Positions 1 through 7,653 of a stretch of 32,791 nucleotides of DNA are shown one piece after another. This DNA comes from Methyloceanibacter sp. (GTDB lineage Bacteria > Pseudomonadota > Alphaproteobacteria > Rhizobiales > Methyloligellaceae). The position numbers were made by a program, and so were the translations under genes. Each line of letters begins with the position of its first letter. Within the stretch, counting starts at the first letter, position 1. A model generated the notes under the pieces. It saw only the letters and a program-made list of their open reading frames with translations, made no database searches and was not told the DNA's origin. The stretch lies in NCBI GenBank assembly GCA_030064755.1, contig JASJEH010000099.1:1-32791 (forward strand), read 5' to 3'.

Positions 1-44
1 ATCTCCTTTGCCTCTATTCTCAGCGAAAATGCCGGTATCGCCGC
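1..44. repeat. Direct repeat copy A within the autotransporter passenger
   Basis: These 44 bases are identical to 1081-1124. The two copies are exactly 1080 bp (360 codons) apart and in the same reading frame, encoding the peptide GDTGIFAENRGKGD in both. The repeat may extend further left, outside the window. Most other passenger repeats are conserved only at protein level, so exact nucleotide identity suggests recent duplication or gene conversion. Confidence 0.9.
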
Positions 45-1506
45 TGGTTACCATCGAGCCCGCGCCCGTCTCCACGGTGAGATCGGTGGTATTTGCATGG
101 TTCCGCGCATCGATGCCGTCGCCGCTCGCGCCGCCCGCGACCTTGCCATTGGCGGTGATGGTTGTATCGCCTGAGCCTTCGTTCTTTGCATAAATGCCGT
201 TACCGGCGCCCATTACCGTGCCGTTCGCGGTGATGCGCATATTTCCGGTAAAGCTGTTTCCACTCAGGGCCCGAATGCCAGAGCCAGTCGTGCTCAGGCC
301 AATGATTTCGCTGCCCGCGCCTGTGTTGACAACGAGATCGCCTGCTCCGTCCTTCTGATCCGCGATGATGCCAGTCGTCGTCCCTTGGACATAGCCGTTC
401 GCGGTGACGGTGAGCAGGCCGGTGCCAAAATTCGTGGCGCGAATGCCGAGGGCAGAAGCTTTGATCGTGCTGCTCGCGCCTGTGGTCACGGTCAGGCTGG
501 TGCTCGCATTGTTTAAGTTATAGACGTCGATGCCGAACGTGCCCGAGCCGGTGCCGCCATAGACCTTGCCATAGGCTTTGATCTCCGTGGCCCCTGTGCC
601 GTTGTTCCGGGCGTTAATGCCGAGCATACCGCCCTTGACCGTCTTGCCTGCGCCCGTTTCCACGGTGAGATTATTGGCGGTGTTATTGTTGTACGCATAG
701 ATGCCGTTGCCCATTGTTCCCGTGACATCGCCCTTGGTGGTGACGGATGTATCGCCTGAGCCATCGTTCCGGGCGACAATGCCGTTAATGCCACCCATGA
801 CTCCTAGGCTCGTACCCGCGCCCGTCTCCACGGTGAGATCGATGGCAGTTGCTTTATTCGACGCATAGATGCCGTGGGCGTTCGTACCCTCGACATTGCC
901 ATCGGCCTTGATGGACGTATTCCCCTTGCCGTAGTTCCGGCCGTCGATGCCGGTGTTGCCGCCCTTTACTGTCTTGCCCGCGCCCGTCAGCACGGAGAGA
1001 TCGTTTGCCGTTGTTTGATTCACCGCAAAGATGCCGCTGCCTAGCGTGCCCACGACATCGCCGTAGGCGTTAATTGCCGCATCTCCTTTGCCTCTATTCT
1101 CAGCGAAAATGCCGGTATCGCCGCCCGTGAGTTCGCCGCCGGTGTCGACAAACACACTCCCGTCGTTGCCGCCTCCGATGTCGCCAGTCGACGTGATAGA
1201 CAAAGCCGTGTCGCTGTTGCCGGGGGCCGTTAGATCGGACGCATTGTCATCATCGTATGAGATCGCGCCGGCACCGCTGATAACCAGCGCGTCTCCACCA
1301 GCTTTCGTCGTGTCGACAAAGAACGTATTGTCCGTTGTGACCGTGGCGTTAGGCGCACTGACCGTTTGTGTTGTCAGATTAGCGCCCGTGCAAACACCGC
1401 CTGCAGCGGGACATGCGGCGTAAACCCCGCGCGTGTAGCCGGTCAGCGACCCCAGTAGAGCCGCCGTGGACAGTAGCATTTGATGGCGCCGAGCGCGCAT
1501 GTTCAT
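1..1506 (-). CDS. Autotransporter-type repetitive surface protein, N-terminal part (3' end outside window)
   Basis: The frame is open from the ATG at 1506 to the window edge (502 codons), so the C-terminus is missing. It begins with a signal peptide: basic MNMRARRH, a hydrophobic stretch, then a likely cut after GVYA. The rest is low-complexity, rich in Gly, Thr, Asn and Asp, with degenerate repeats of about 55-60 residues built on GIxAxNxGxGDT, GxVxG, GIYA and DLTVETGAG. This pattern is typical of right-handed beta-helix passengers of type V secreted proteins, which are exported to the periplasm and displayed outside. The expected C-terminal beta-barrel would lie left of position 1 and cannot be seen. 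A GAGG Shine-Dalgarno sequence 9 nt before the ATG supports this start; a second in-frame ATG lies at 1500. Passenger identity is inferred from composition and repeats; ligand and function are unknown. Confidence 0.8.
   Translation of the reverse strand, partial: MNMRARRHQMLLSTAALLGSLTGYTRGVYAACPAAGGVCTGANLTTQTVSAPNATVTTDNTFFVDTTKAGGDALVISGAGAISYDDDNASDLTAPGNSDTALSITSTGDIGGGNDGSVFVDTGGELTGGDTGIFAENRGKGDAAINAYGDVVGTLGSGIFAVNQTTANDLSVLTGAGKTVKGGNTGIDGRNYGKGNTSIKADGNVEGTNAHGIYASNKATAIDLTVETGAGTSLGVMGGINGIVARNDGSGDTSVTTKGDVTGTMGNGIYAYNNNTANNLTVETGAGKTVKGGMLGINARNNGTGATEIKAYGKVYGGTGSGTFGIDVYNLNNASTSLTVTTGASSTIKASALGIRATNFGTGLLTVTANGYVQGTTTGIIADQKDGAGDLVVNTGAGSEIIGLSTTGSGIRALSGNSFTGNMRITANGTVMGAGNGIYAKNEGSGDTTITANGKVAGGASGDGIDARNHANTTDLTVETGAGSMVTSGDTGIFAENRGKGD
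1081..1124. repeat. Direct repeat copy B within the autotransporter passenger
   Basis: Identical in all 44 bases to 1-44. On the coding (minus) strand the identity stops abruptly just upstream, where copy B encodes ELTG and copy A encodes MVTS before the shared GDTGIFAEN. Confidence 0.9.
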
Positions 1507-1695
1507 TCGCGACTGCCTCTAGGCGATTACGTTGTACTCAGTCCGGCGCGAGTGCTCTAACTCTTAAGAAGGGACAGAACCATCAGTTCCGTCCATGGAA
1601 CCCTAGGCCGTATGAGTCCCAGGTGCCAGCCTTGCGCGTCCATCATGGAGGGAGAACGGAGCTGTTTTTTTGGGATCGAGCCTAAACTGTGGTGT

Positions 1696-2037
1696 TTACG
1701 GCACAGATTGTCCGTGCGCTCCGTTGAGGTCTCTGGCCCGTGGCAGTTTTGGGTGCCACTTCAGCTTCGCTGTCTCGGAAAAGTTCCCGAGTCCGCCGGT
1801 CGCGGTTTGACGCTTGTTGAACAACCACGTCAAACGGCCCTTGACGGCATTGTCGGACACGGTGTCCGCGTACTGACCTTGGTAGGAGACGCCGACTGAC
1901 AGGCGGTCGCTGACGGCGAGATCGAGCCCGGCGTCGAGCAGCGCTGGGTCTTCCGCGCGCGGGGCGCCGTCGATGGCGAAGCCGATGCCTGTTGCGGCGA
2001 AGGCGGGCTTGCACCCAATGCGCATTGGGGCGTAGCC
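1696..2037 (-). pseudogene. Remnant of an autotransporter beta-barrel C-terminus
   Basis: A frame bounded upstream by a stop at 2038-2040 encodes a stretch matching the end of the autotransporter beta-domain as I remember it: a DGAPRAEDPALLDAGLDL segment, then LSVGVSYQGQ, then NAVKGRLTWLF. In intact proteins that last Phe is normally the final residue and the barrel spans about 250-300 residues. Here only about 65 barrel residues remain, there is no signal sequence or passenger, and the frame continues about 40 unrelated residues past the Phe. It lies on the same strand as, and just upstream of, the autotransporter starting at 1506. It may be the tail of a deleted neighbouring autotransporter. 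The N-terminal boundary is approximate. Confidence 0.65.
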
Positions 2038-2066
2038 CTAGTATCGATGACGCATCCTGGCCAGAG

Positions 2067-3332
2067 CTAGGACGCTGCTTGCTCCGGCACGTTGGTCTGT
2101 GATGGCGCGTCTTCGTCAGCTTCCGCCAGCGCTTTATCGACGGTCGCACGATAGCCGTGGGCATCGATGAATGGGCCCAACCGATCCGCAATCTTCTTGG
2201 TGAGGTCTTTCGGCATCTTGTAGCTTGAGACCTTGTGATCGGATCGGTCCGCCAGGAAGGCGCGCATCGGGCCTTCCGCCTCGTCGAACTTCTCGATACG
2301 GAGCTTCTCATAAAGGTCCCGCATGGAGTCGATCGGGTTCTTCACGAGGTCCTCGTAGCGAATTTCGTAGAGGTTCTCCGCAGGGATCAGATGCTTGTCG
2401 CGCTCATAAACGCTCGTGACGCGCTCCATGAGATCGAGCACATAGTCGTCGAGCCATTCGTCGCAATAAGGGGGGTTGTGCAGACCTTGCGCCGAATAGA
2501 GCGCGCGCCATAGCTTGACCGTGGACGGAAAGACCTTCAACGGGCTGCGGGAGATATGCACCCAGCGCGCATCGGGAAAGAGCTTCGTGAGAAGCTTGAT
2601 ACGGGCGGTGTTGGGAGGAGTCTTCATCACCAGCGTCTTGCCGTGTTTCACCATCAGCCGCCGGTAGAACCACATATATCGGTCGGCCCAGCGCTTGACC
2701 TTCTCCTCCGGCACGCCTTCGAAATCAATATAATCCGTGTCCTGAGGACCGAGGCGCGGCCATGCCATCGTATTCAACGGCGAGCCCTCGCCGAACATGA
2801 TCATGGCGAACTCTTCTTCCTGCGGGCGGTCGAAGCCGACCGGGACGTCGTCCTGCGGACGGCGCTTTGGCAGCAACACCTTGAAGACGCGGTCGAGCGT
2901 ACCCTCGGTCAAAAGAAAATGGTGGGGGAAGAAGCACTCATAGGTCGTTGGGAAGGCGAGGTTCGGGTCCTCCGAGAAAAGATCGTGCATCAGCGTGGTG
3001 CCGCTGCGCCAATGACCCACGACGAAGATCGGCGGCGTATCGAGAGGAAGCTGGTCCGCCTTGCGCTTGTAAAGAAGCTCGGTGATCCAGGCGAGCGGCG
3101 TATTCCATGGGACCCAGAGGAAAAGCGCCAGTGTGTCGGGAATGCAGTTGAGGGTGAACGAGAAGCGGCCCCGCCAGAAGAGCCGCATCAGTGCCATGAA
3201 GCGCATGCCGTACCAGATGTAGACCAGCCGGCCGCCATAGCGCTCAACCGTGAGCCCCATCTTCTTCTTTTTGTGCCGTCTGCGGCGCTTGTCGCCATCG
3301 TCGTCGGACGGCATGACCTCGTAGTCTGGCAC
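2067..3332 (-). CDS. Sulfotransferase family protein
   Basis: A 421-residue protein of the PAPS-dependent sulfotransferase fold, which transfers sulfate from 3'-phosphoadenosine-5'-phosphosulfate to an acceptor. The 5'-phosphosulfate loop is GHWRSGTTLMHDLF (residues 106-119), and SRSPLKVFPS (261-270) fits the 3'-phosphate-binding strand-helix. The N-terminus carries a very basic tract (KRRRRHKKKK, 15-24) followed by a hydrophobic region at about 40-85, so it may sit on the inner face of the membrane. The start is GTG at 3332 with GAGGAG about 9-10 nt upstream. The acceptor (lipid, sugar or protein) cannot be told from sequence. It lies about 100 bp after cckA on the same strand but no functional link is evident. 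Confidence 0.85.
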   Translation of the reverse strand: MPDYEVMPSDDDGDKRRRRHKKKKMGLTVERYGGRLVYIWYGMRFMALMRLFWRGRFSFTLNCIPDTLALFLWVPWNTPLAWITELLYKRKADQLPLDTPPIFVVGHWRSGTTLMHDLFSEDPNLAFPTTYECFFPHHFLLTEGTLDRVFKVLLPKRRPQDDVPVGFDRPQEEEFAMIMFGEGSPLNTMAWPRLGPQDTDYIDFEGVPEEKVKRWADRYMWFYRRLMVKHGKTLVMKTPPNTARIKLLTKLFPDARWVHISRSPLKVFPSTVKLWRALYSAQGLHNPPYCDEWLDDYVLDLMERVTSVYERDKHLIPAENLYEIRYEDLVKNPIDSMRDLYEKLRIEKFDEAEGPMRAFLADRSDHKVSSYKMPKDLTKKIADRLGPFIDAHGYRATVDKALAEADEDAPSQTNVPEQAAS

Positions 3333-3434
3333 GCTTCTCTTCTCCTCGTGGGATGAATAGGGGGCGTCCTAGACGCGATTGGGACGCAAGGGAAGCCCCT
3401 TTGGAGCCGCAGAGGCGTCCGTCGTGGCCGGGTC

Positions 3435-6017
3435 CTAGTCCTCGAGCGCGGATTTCACAGTTGCGGCCAGCGTTTTGAGATCAAAGGGCTTCTGCAAGAA
3501 CCCAAACTCTTCGTTCTCATCGAGATTGCGCTTGAAGGCGTCTTCCGCATAGCCGGACATGAAGATGATCTTGATGCCGGGGTTCCTCTGACGCAGCTCC
3601 TTTAGCAGCGTCGGGCCGTCCATTTCGGGCATCACCACATCGCTGACCACGAGATCAACCTTCCCATCGTGCTCCTCGAACACTTCCAGCGCCTCTGCGC
3701 CGGTCGACGCTTCCAGCACTTCGTAGCCGCGCGTCCCAAGCGCGCGCGCAGCGAAACTGCGCACCGCGTCCTCGTCCTCGACAAGCAATAATGTTCCGCG
3801 TCCCGTGAGATCTTTTGGCTTCTCGGCCTTACGATCCAACTTCGCCGGTTCCTGATCGACTTCGGCGGCACCCTCTACATAGCGGGGCAGGAACACGCGC
3901 ATAGCTGTGCCTTTGCCCAGGTTGCTGTCGACATACACATAGCCGCCAGTCTGCTTAATAATGCCGTAGACTGTCGAGAGCCCGAGGCCCGTGCCGCGAC
4001 CGATCTCTTTTGTCGAGAAAAACGGTTCGAAGATCTTCTGCTTGACCTCTTCGGTCATGCCAGTGCCCGTGTCCTGGACCTCGATCATCACGTACTCGCC
4101 TGGCGGCATGTGGCTGCCGCCGACTTCGCGCGATTTGGTCTCGCCGACGTTCTCCGTACGGATGGCGAGCTTGCCGCCGTCGGGCATGGCGTCTCGGGCG
4201 TTCACTGCGAGATTGATGATGACTTGCTCGAACTGATGCAGATCCGCTTTGACAGTCCACAAGTCTCCCGCTGAATCCAGACTGAGCTCCACGTTCTCAC
4301 CCAAGAGACGATCAAGCAGTATCGAAAGATCAGAGAGCACGTCACCAAGCTGCAATACTTGGGGTCGCAGCGTTTGCTGACGCGAAAAGGCGAGCAGTTG
4401 GCGAACGAGGCCCGCGGCCCTGTTGGCGTTCTGCTTGATATTCATGATGTCCTGGAAAGCCGGGTCTGTGGGACGGTGGTTTAGGAGCAGGAAGTCGGAA
4501 AAGCCGATGATCGCCGTGAGCATGTTGTTGAAGTCATGGGCGATGCCGCCAGCAAGCTGACCCACTGCTTGCATCTTCTGGCTCTGGGCAAACTGTGCTT
4601 CGAGCTCGCGCTGCTCGGTCGTGTCCAACGCGTAGGCGATCACCGCTTCGCTCTTGTCCTCTTTGCCGGCAATCGAGCTCAAATAGAGTCGCCCGCTCCG
4701 CGGCTCGGGGCCCGCAAACGTTACGTCAATCGCATCGATCATGCCCTGCCCGGCAATTGCCGCATCGAGGGCCTTACGCACGGCCTGCCGGCTGCCTTCG
4801 TCGACAAGGTTTTCCAACTGCGTCTTTCCAGGCTCAGCACTTGCATCGGTGGCGAACAACCGCGAGAAAGCCGCGTTGGTCCCGCTGACCGCGCCGCCCC
4901 CGTCCACGGTCGCAATGGCAAAGGGTGAGGACTGGAAGATGCGGGTGAAACGCAACTCTGCTGTCCCGGCTTCCTCTGCCTCTCCAGGCCCTCGGCTCAG
5001 AATGAGCACATGAGCAAGTTGATTGCCACGCGGCAGCCGGTGCAATACGCGGACGGGCATGGTCGTGCCGTCCGTCCTGAGAAGATCGATATCGAAACGC
5101 CGCACGCCGCCTTGCGCTGCGCTTTGAGATGGACTTCGCCCCGCGGCTTGACTATCGCCGCGGCCCGCGCTCGCAAGAAGCGAAGCGCTGTCCTTAGACA
5201 TGATGTCGGAGAGTTGCGGCCGTTTGGCAGCTGTTTCGGTCAGATCGAGCTTGAGCCACTGAGCCAGCGTTGCGTTGAGATACTCGATGCGTCCGCTTGA
5301 GTCGGCCGTGAAGAAGCCAGCAGGCGCATTGTCCAAGTAGTCAATCGCTGCCTGAACCTTCGCGAAACTTGTTTCCTCGCGTATGTGGGCCTGCGTTACC
5401 TCGTCGACCTGCCAAACCGTTAGCTGGCCCTTGCGACTAGACCCTGTGTCCAGCGGCATGGGCTGCACGGATATCCGAAACCAGCGTGGTTCGATATTCG
5501 TTTCGTCCTCCAACTCTCCTGGTGGGGGCAACCGGAATTCTTCCTTCAGCGTGCGCCCCTGCTGGGCCGCACGCGCGAGCCGAAAGATTGGCTCGGCCAA
5601 GTAGGGGTTGCCGCCAAAGGCGCGGTCCGGTGCGGGAACCGGTGCTTCGGCATCAAGGCCGAGAAGCTCGCGATAGGCGCGGTTCGCATAAAACACGCGC
5701 CCCGATGAATCGCCGATCAGGGCGCCGTGAGGCAGGTTGTCGACAAAGGCCTTGGTCAGATCGTTCCGCTCATGGCGCTGGCCGAAATGCAGGATGCCGA
5801 CGGCCCCAGCAAACAAGCAAAACACGCCGACGACGGCGAGGGCTGCAAGAATTGCGAGAACAAAGGGCTCCGCAACTTCGCGGCTAACCACGGCCAGACC
5901 GACTGCGGCGACCGCAAGAGCAAGGGCCAAGAGCACCACAAGGGCGACACTGCCATCGCGGCTGGTTCGGTCTGTTGTGGGTTCAGCGTAGCGCATCGGC
6001 GCATCGATATCCGACAT
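3435..6017 (-). CDS. cckA: Cell-cycle hybrid histidine kinase CckA
   Basis: An 860-residue hybrid kinase. Order: two membrane helices (about 22-44 and 52-76), PAS-like regions (about 88-210, 225-340 and 355-465), the dimerisation box with phospho-His H494 in GGIAHDFNN, a HATPase domain (N-box NLAVNARDA, DTGTGM, GRGTGLGLSTVYGI), and a C-terminal receiver with acidic LVEDED and phospho-acceptor D793 in VVSDVVMPEMDG. This architecture and the H-box match alphaproteobacterial CckA, which passes phosphate through ChpT to CtrA and CpdR and can reverse as a phosphatase. The receiver is complete, with switch Ser/Thr region FMSGYA and conserved Lys in LQKPF. No strong Shine-Dalgarno precedes the ATG. 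It is divergent from the FliO-like gene across about 165 bp. Three PAS-like segments is my reading; the first is weaker. Confidence 0.93.
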   Translation of the reverse strand: MSDIDAPMRYAEPTTDRTSRDGSVALVVLLALALAVAAVGLAVVSREVAEPFVLAILAALAVVGVFCLFAGAVGILHFGQRHERNDLTKAFVDNLPHGALIGDSSGRVFYANRAYRELLGLDAEAPVPAPDRAFGGNPYLAEPIFRLARAAQQGRTLKEEFRLPPPGELEDETNIEPRWFRISVQPMPLDTGSSRKGQLTVWQVDEVTQAHIREETSFAKVQAAIDYLDNAPAGFFTADSSGRIEYLNATLAQWLKLDLTETAAKRPQLSDIMSKDSASLLASAGRGDSQAAGRSPSQSAAQGGVRRFDIDLLRTDGTTMPVRVLHRLPRGNQLAHVLILSRGPGEAEEAGTAELRFTRIFQSSPFAIATVDGGGAVSGTNAAFSRLFATDASAEPGKTQLENLVDEGSRQAVRKALDAAIAGQGMIDAIDVTFAGPEPRSGRLYLSSIAGKEDKSEAVIAYALDTTEQRELEAQFAQSQKMQAVGQLAGGIAHDFNNMLTAIIGFSDFLLLNHRPTDPAFQDIMNIKQNANRAAGLVRQLLAFSRQQTLRPQVLQLGDVLSDLSILLDRLLGENVELSLDSAGDLWTVKADLHQFEQVIINLAVNARDAMPDGGKLAIRTENVGETKSREVGGSHMPPGEYVMIEVQDTGTGMTEEVKQKIFEPFFSTKEIGRGTGLGLSTVYGIIKQTGGYVYVDSNLGKGTAMRVFLPRYVEGAAEVDQEPAKLDRKAEKPKDLTGRGTLLLVEDEDAVRSFAARALGTRGYEVLEASTGAEALEVFEEHDGKVDLVVSDVVMPEMDGPTLLKELRQRNPGIKIIFMSGYAEDAFKRNLDENEEFGFLQKPFDLKTLAATVKSALED

Positions 6018-6182
6018 GGCTTGAGAAACTATCCGATTCGACGTGGCTTAGCCGGAGATTGTCACACTGGCCAAGAGGCAATCGGGCGTCGAAGAATGAA
6101 CTTGGTATCAACATGCGGCAATCCGGCTAAGGTGCGATAAAGTTTGGCCTTCGTAAGGAGCCGAGGGAACGGAGCGCTGGCC

Positions 6183-6542
6183 ATGGATTTCGATCTCAGC
6201 ACTGCGATTCTTGGCGTCGCGGGATTCCTGTTCATTGTCGCCTTGTTGGTGCTCACCGTTTGGGCGTTTAAGGCCCTCTTCGGAGACGGTAATGGAACCA
6301 ACCCCAAAACGGCCCGCGAACGACGCTTGGCTGTAGTGGAGACGGCATCGGTCGACGCGAACCGCAAGCTCTGCCTCGTACGGCGGGACGACGTGGAGCA
6401 TCTGTTGATCATCGGGGGACCGGTCGACTTGGTTGTCGAAACGGGAATCAAGGGCCGTCCCGCGCCGTTGCAGCCACCCCACTCTGACGTGGTCATAGCA
6501 AAAACAGCGCCACGAACGGGCCCGAAACTGGGCCAACCCTAG
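6183..6542 (+). CDS. fliO: FliO/MopB-type flagellar biosynthesis membrane protein
   Basis: A 119-residue protein with one N-terminal membrane helix (about 7-30), then a cytoplasmic domain with RRLAVVETASVDANRKLCLVR and HLLIIGGPVDLVVE. This is the FliO pattern: a small beta domain with a conserved arginine and a GGP turn. FliO assists assembly of the flagellar export gate (FliP ring). I chose ATG 6183 because CGGAG lies about 9 nt upstream; a TTG at 6144 in frame would add 13 residues with no benefit. No other flagellar genes are in the window, so it is an isolated fliO next to cckA. The C-terminal tail is Pro-rich. Confidence 0.75.
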   Translation: MDFDLSTAILGVAGFLFIVALLVLTVWAFKALFGDGNGTNPKTARERRLAVVETASVDANRKLCLVRRDDVEHLLIIGGPVDLVVETGIKGRPAPLQPPHSDVVIAKTAPRTGPKLGQP

Positions 6543-6563
6543 GTCCTGAAAGAACATTTCGTA

Positions 6564-6592
6564 TTGACTGTTGCAAATTTGCAACGTCTAGT
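6564..6592 (+). promoter_or_regulatory. Sigma-70-type promoter with a perfect 16-bp palindrome filling the spacer
   Basis: TTGACT (6564-6569) and TCTAGT (6587-6592) are separated by 17 bp. The spacer contains GTTGCAAATTTGCAAC (6570-6585), a perfect inverted repeat and therefore a likely operator for a dimeric regulator. Predicted transcription start is near 6599, leading into the structured RNA. The -10 box matches consensus at 4 of 6 positions. Confidence 0.55.
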
Positions 6593-6598
6593 TTTCCT

Positions 6599-6807
6599 TG
6601 AGGTCCCACCGAACTTGCGTTAGCGTTAACTCACGGTCTCACGGCGGCCCGATAGGGCAAGTGGATATAGCCACGCCGGTAACTTTATTCACCAACCGTG
6701 AGGACGCCGGCAGTTCCCTGCTAATGGTCCGACACCGACTGGCCATGCCAGTCATGTCAGTCCCCCAAACACTCTCCACTCCCCGCCCCAAGCGGGGAGT
6801 TTTTTTT
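6599..6807 (+). ncRNA. Structured RNA or 5' leader upstream of the D-Ala-D-Ala dipeptidase gene
   Basis: About 210 nt between a predicted promoter and a perfect intrinsic terminator, with no convincing reading frame. Complementary segments form an ordered fold. A long-range stem pairs 6630-6637 with 6695-6702 (8 bp). It encloses CGGC/GCCG (6642-6645 with 6675-6678) and two hairpins: GCCC-GATA-GGGC (6647-6658) and GTGG/CCAC (6661-6674). After it come GGAC/GTCC (6702-6730) enclosing GCAG-TTCC-CTGC, and a 7-bp hairpin GACTGGC/GCCAGTC (6737-6753). The terminator ends 42 nt before the ATG at 6850, so this may be either an independent small RNA or a leader in which termination controls the dipeptidase gene. 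I could not match it to a known riboswitch class. The 5' end is predicted. Confidence 0.5.
6778..6807 (+). terminator. Rho-independent terminator
   Basis: A perfect 9-bp stem, ACTCCCCGC (6778-6786) with GCGGGGAGT (6792-6800), a 5-nt loop and eight T (6800-6807). It lies upstream of, not after, the nearest same-strand gene start, so it ends a separate transcript or acts as an attenuator. Confidence 0.9.
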
Positions 6808-6849
6808 GGGTGTGTTGACGCCGTTAGACGCGGCTGAAATCCTCGTGCC

Positions 6850-7653
6850 ATGACAATTCAAAGCCGCCCGGGCCGGGTTGTCCTGACCGTGGCCGTCATG
6901 ATCATGGGAGCCTCGATGAGCAGCGCTGGCACGCCGAAAAACACCATGCCCGACAGCTTCGTCTATTTGCGCGACGTAGACCCCACGATCCAGCAAGATA
7001 TGCGCTACTTCAGCAGCAACAATTTCACCCGCCAACCGGTGCCCGGATACGACGCGCCTGAGTGCGTATTGGTACGTGAGGCCGCCGAGGCCCTGAAGGC
7101 GGCCCAAGCAGATCTGAAGCCACTAGGGTATGCGCTCAAAGTCTACGATTGTTACCGACCGGCCCAGTCCGTCGCTGCGTTCGTAGAATGGTCGTCGGAG
7201 CCAGACGATCCCGAAGCAAAACGGACGCACTACCCCAATTTGACGAAGGGTGATTTGTTTCCAAAGTACATCGCCACGCGATCGGGACACTCGCGCGGTG
7301 CTACGCTTGACCTTACCATTGTGCCCATCGGCTCCGAGCCCTCACCCGTCGAGGGCATTCCCGAGTACACCGAGCCTTGCACCGAAGGGGACCCCAACGA
7401 TAACGGCCTGGACATGGGCACGGGCTTTGATTGCTTCGACCCAAAGGCCAACACGGTCACTAAGGGCCTTACGCCTGTCGAGCAGCAGAACCGGGATCTC
7501 CTGCTGGATGTCATGAGCCGCCATGGCTTCAAGAACTATCCGAAGGAGATCTGGCACTTCACATTCCAGCCCGAGCCCTTCCCGGATACCTATTTCGACT
7601 TCCCGATCTTGCCGCATCCCGGAAACGGGCCGGACACGCCGGACAAGACGTGA
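6850..7653 (+). CDS. ddpX: D-alanyl-D-alanine dipeptidase, VanX/DdpX family (peptidase M15D)
   Basis: A 267-residue zinc dipeptidase predicted to split D-Ala-D-Ala into D-Ala. Zinc ligands are H147 and D154 in SGHSRGATLD and H236 in EIWHF; E233 in the same motif is the catalytic base; R103 in DCYRP fits the transition-state arginine of VanX. An N-terminal signal peptide (about 1-26, cut near MSSA/GTPK) indicates export to the periplasm, unlike cytosolic VanX, so the role is more likely turnover or scavenging of peptidoglycan dipeptide than glycopeptide resistance; no VanH, VanA or VanRS genes are nearby. It overlaps the following MFS gene by 4 bp (GTGA), implying coupled translation. No clear Shine-Dalgarno precedes the ATG. 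Confidence 0.85.
   Translation: MTIQSRPGRVVLTVAVMIMGASMSSAGTPKNTMPDSFVYLRDVDPTIQQDMRYFSSNNFTRQPVPGYDAPECVLVREAAEALKAAQADLKPLGYALKVYDCYRPAQSVAAFVEWSSEPDDPEAKRTHYPNLTKGDLFPKYIATRSGHSRGATLDLTIVPIGSEPSPVEGIPEYTEPCTEGDPNDNGLDMGTGFDCFDPKANTVTKGLTPVEQQNRDLLLDVMSRHGFKNYPKEIWHFTFQPEPFPDTYFDFPILPHPGNGPDTPDKT

Noticed and set aside
1-1506. Regular repeats suggesting a CRISPR array
   Set aside because: The repeats are degenerate, lie in one continuous 502-codon frame with a signal peptide, and have no uniform spacers.
1578-1594. Inverted repeat GTTCC-N6-GGAAC upstream of the autotransporter
   Set aside because: Short, and not placed at a recognisable promoter; such repeats are expected by chance.
2556-3356. 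Plus-strand open frame of 266 codons
   Set aside because: Antisense shadow of the sulfotransferase gene, without recognisable motifs.
6850-7653. Glycopeptide resistance (van) cluster
   Set aside because: Only the VanX-type enzyme is present, with a signal peptide, and no ligase, dehydrogenase or VanRS genes; a housekeeping or scavenging role is more likely.
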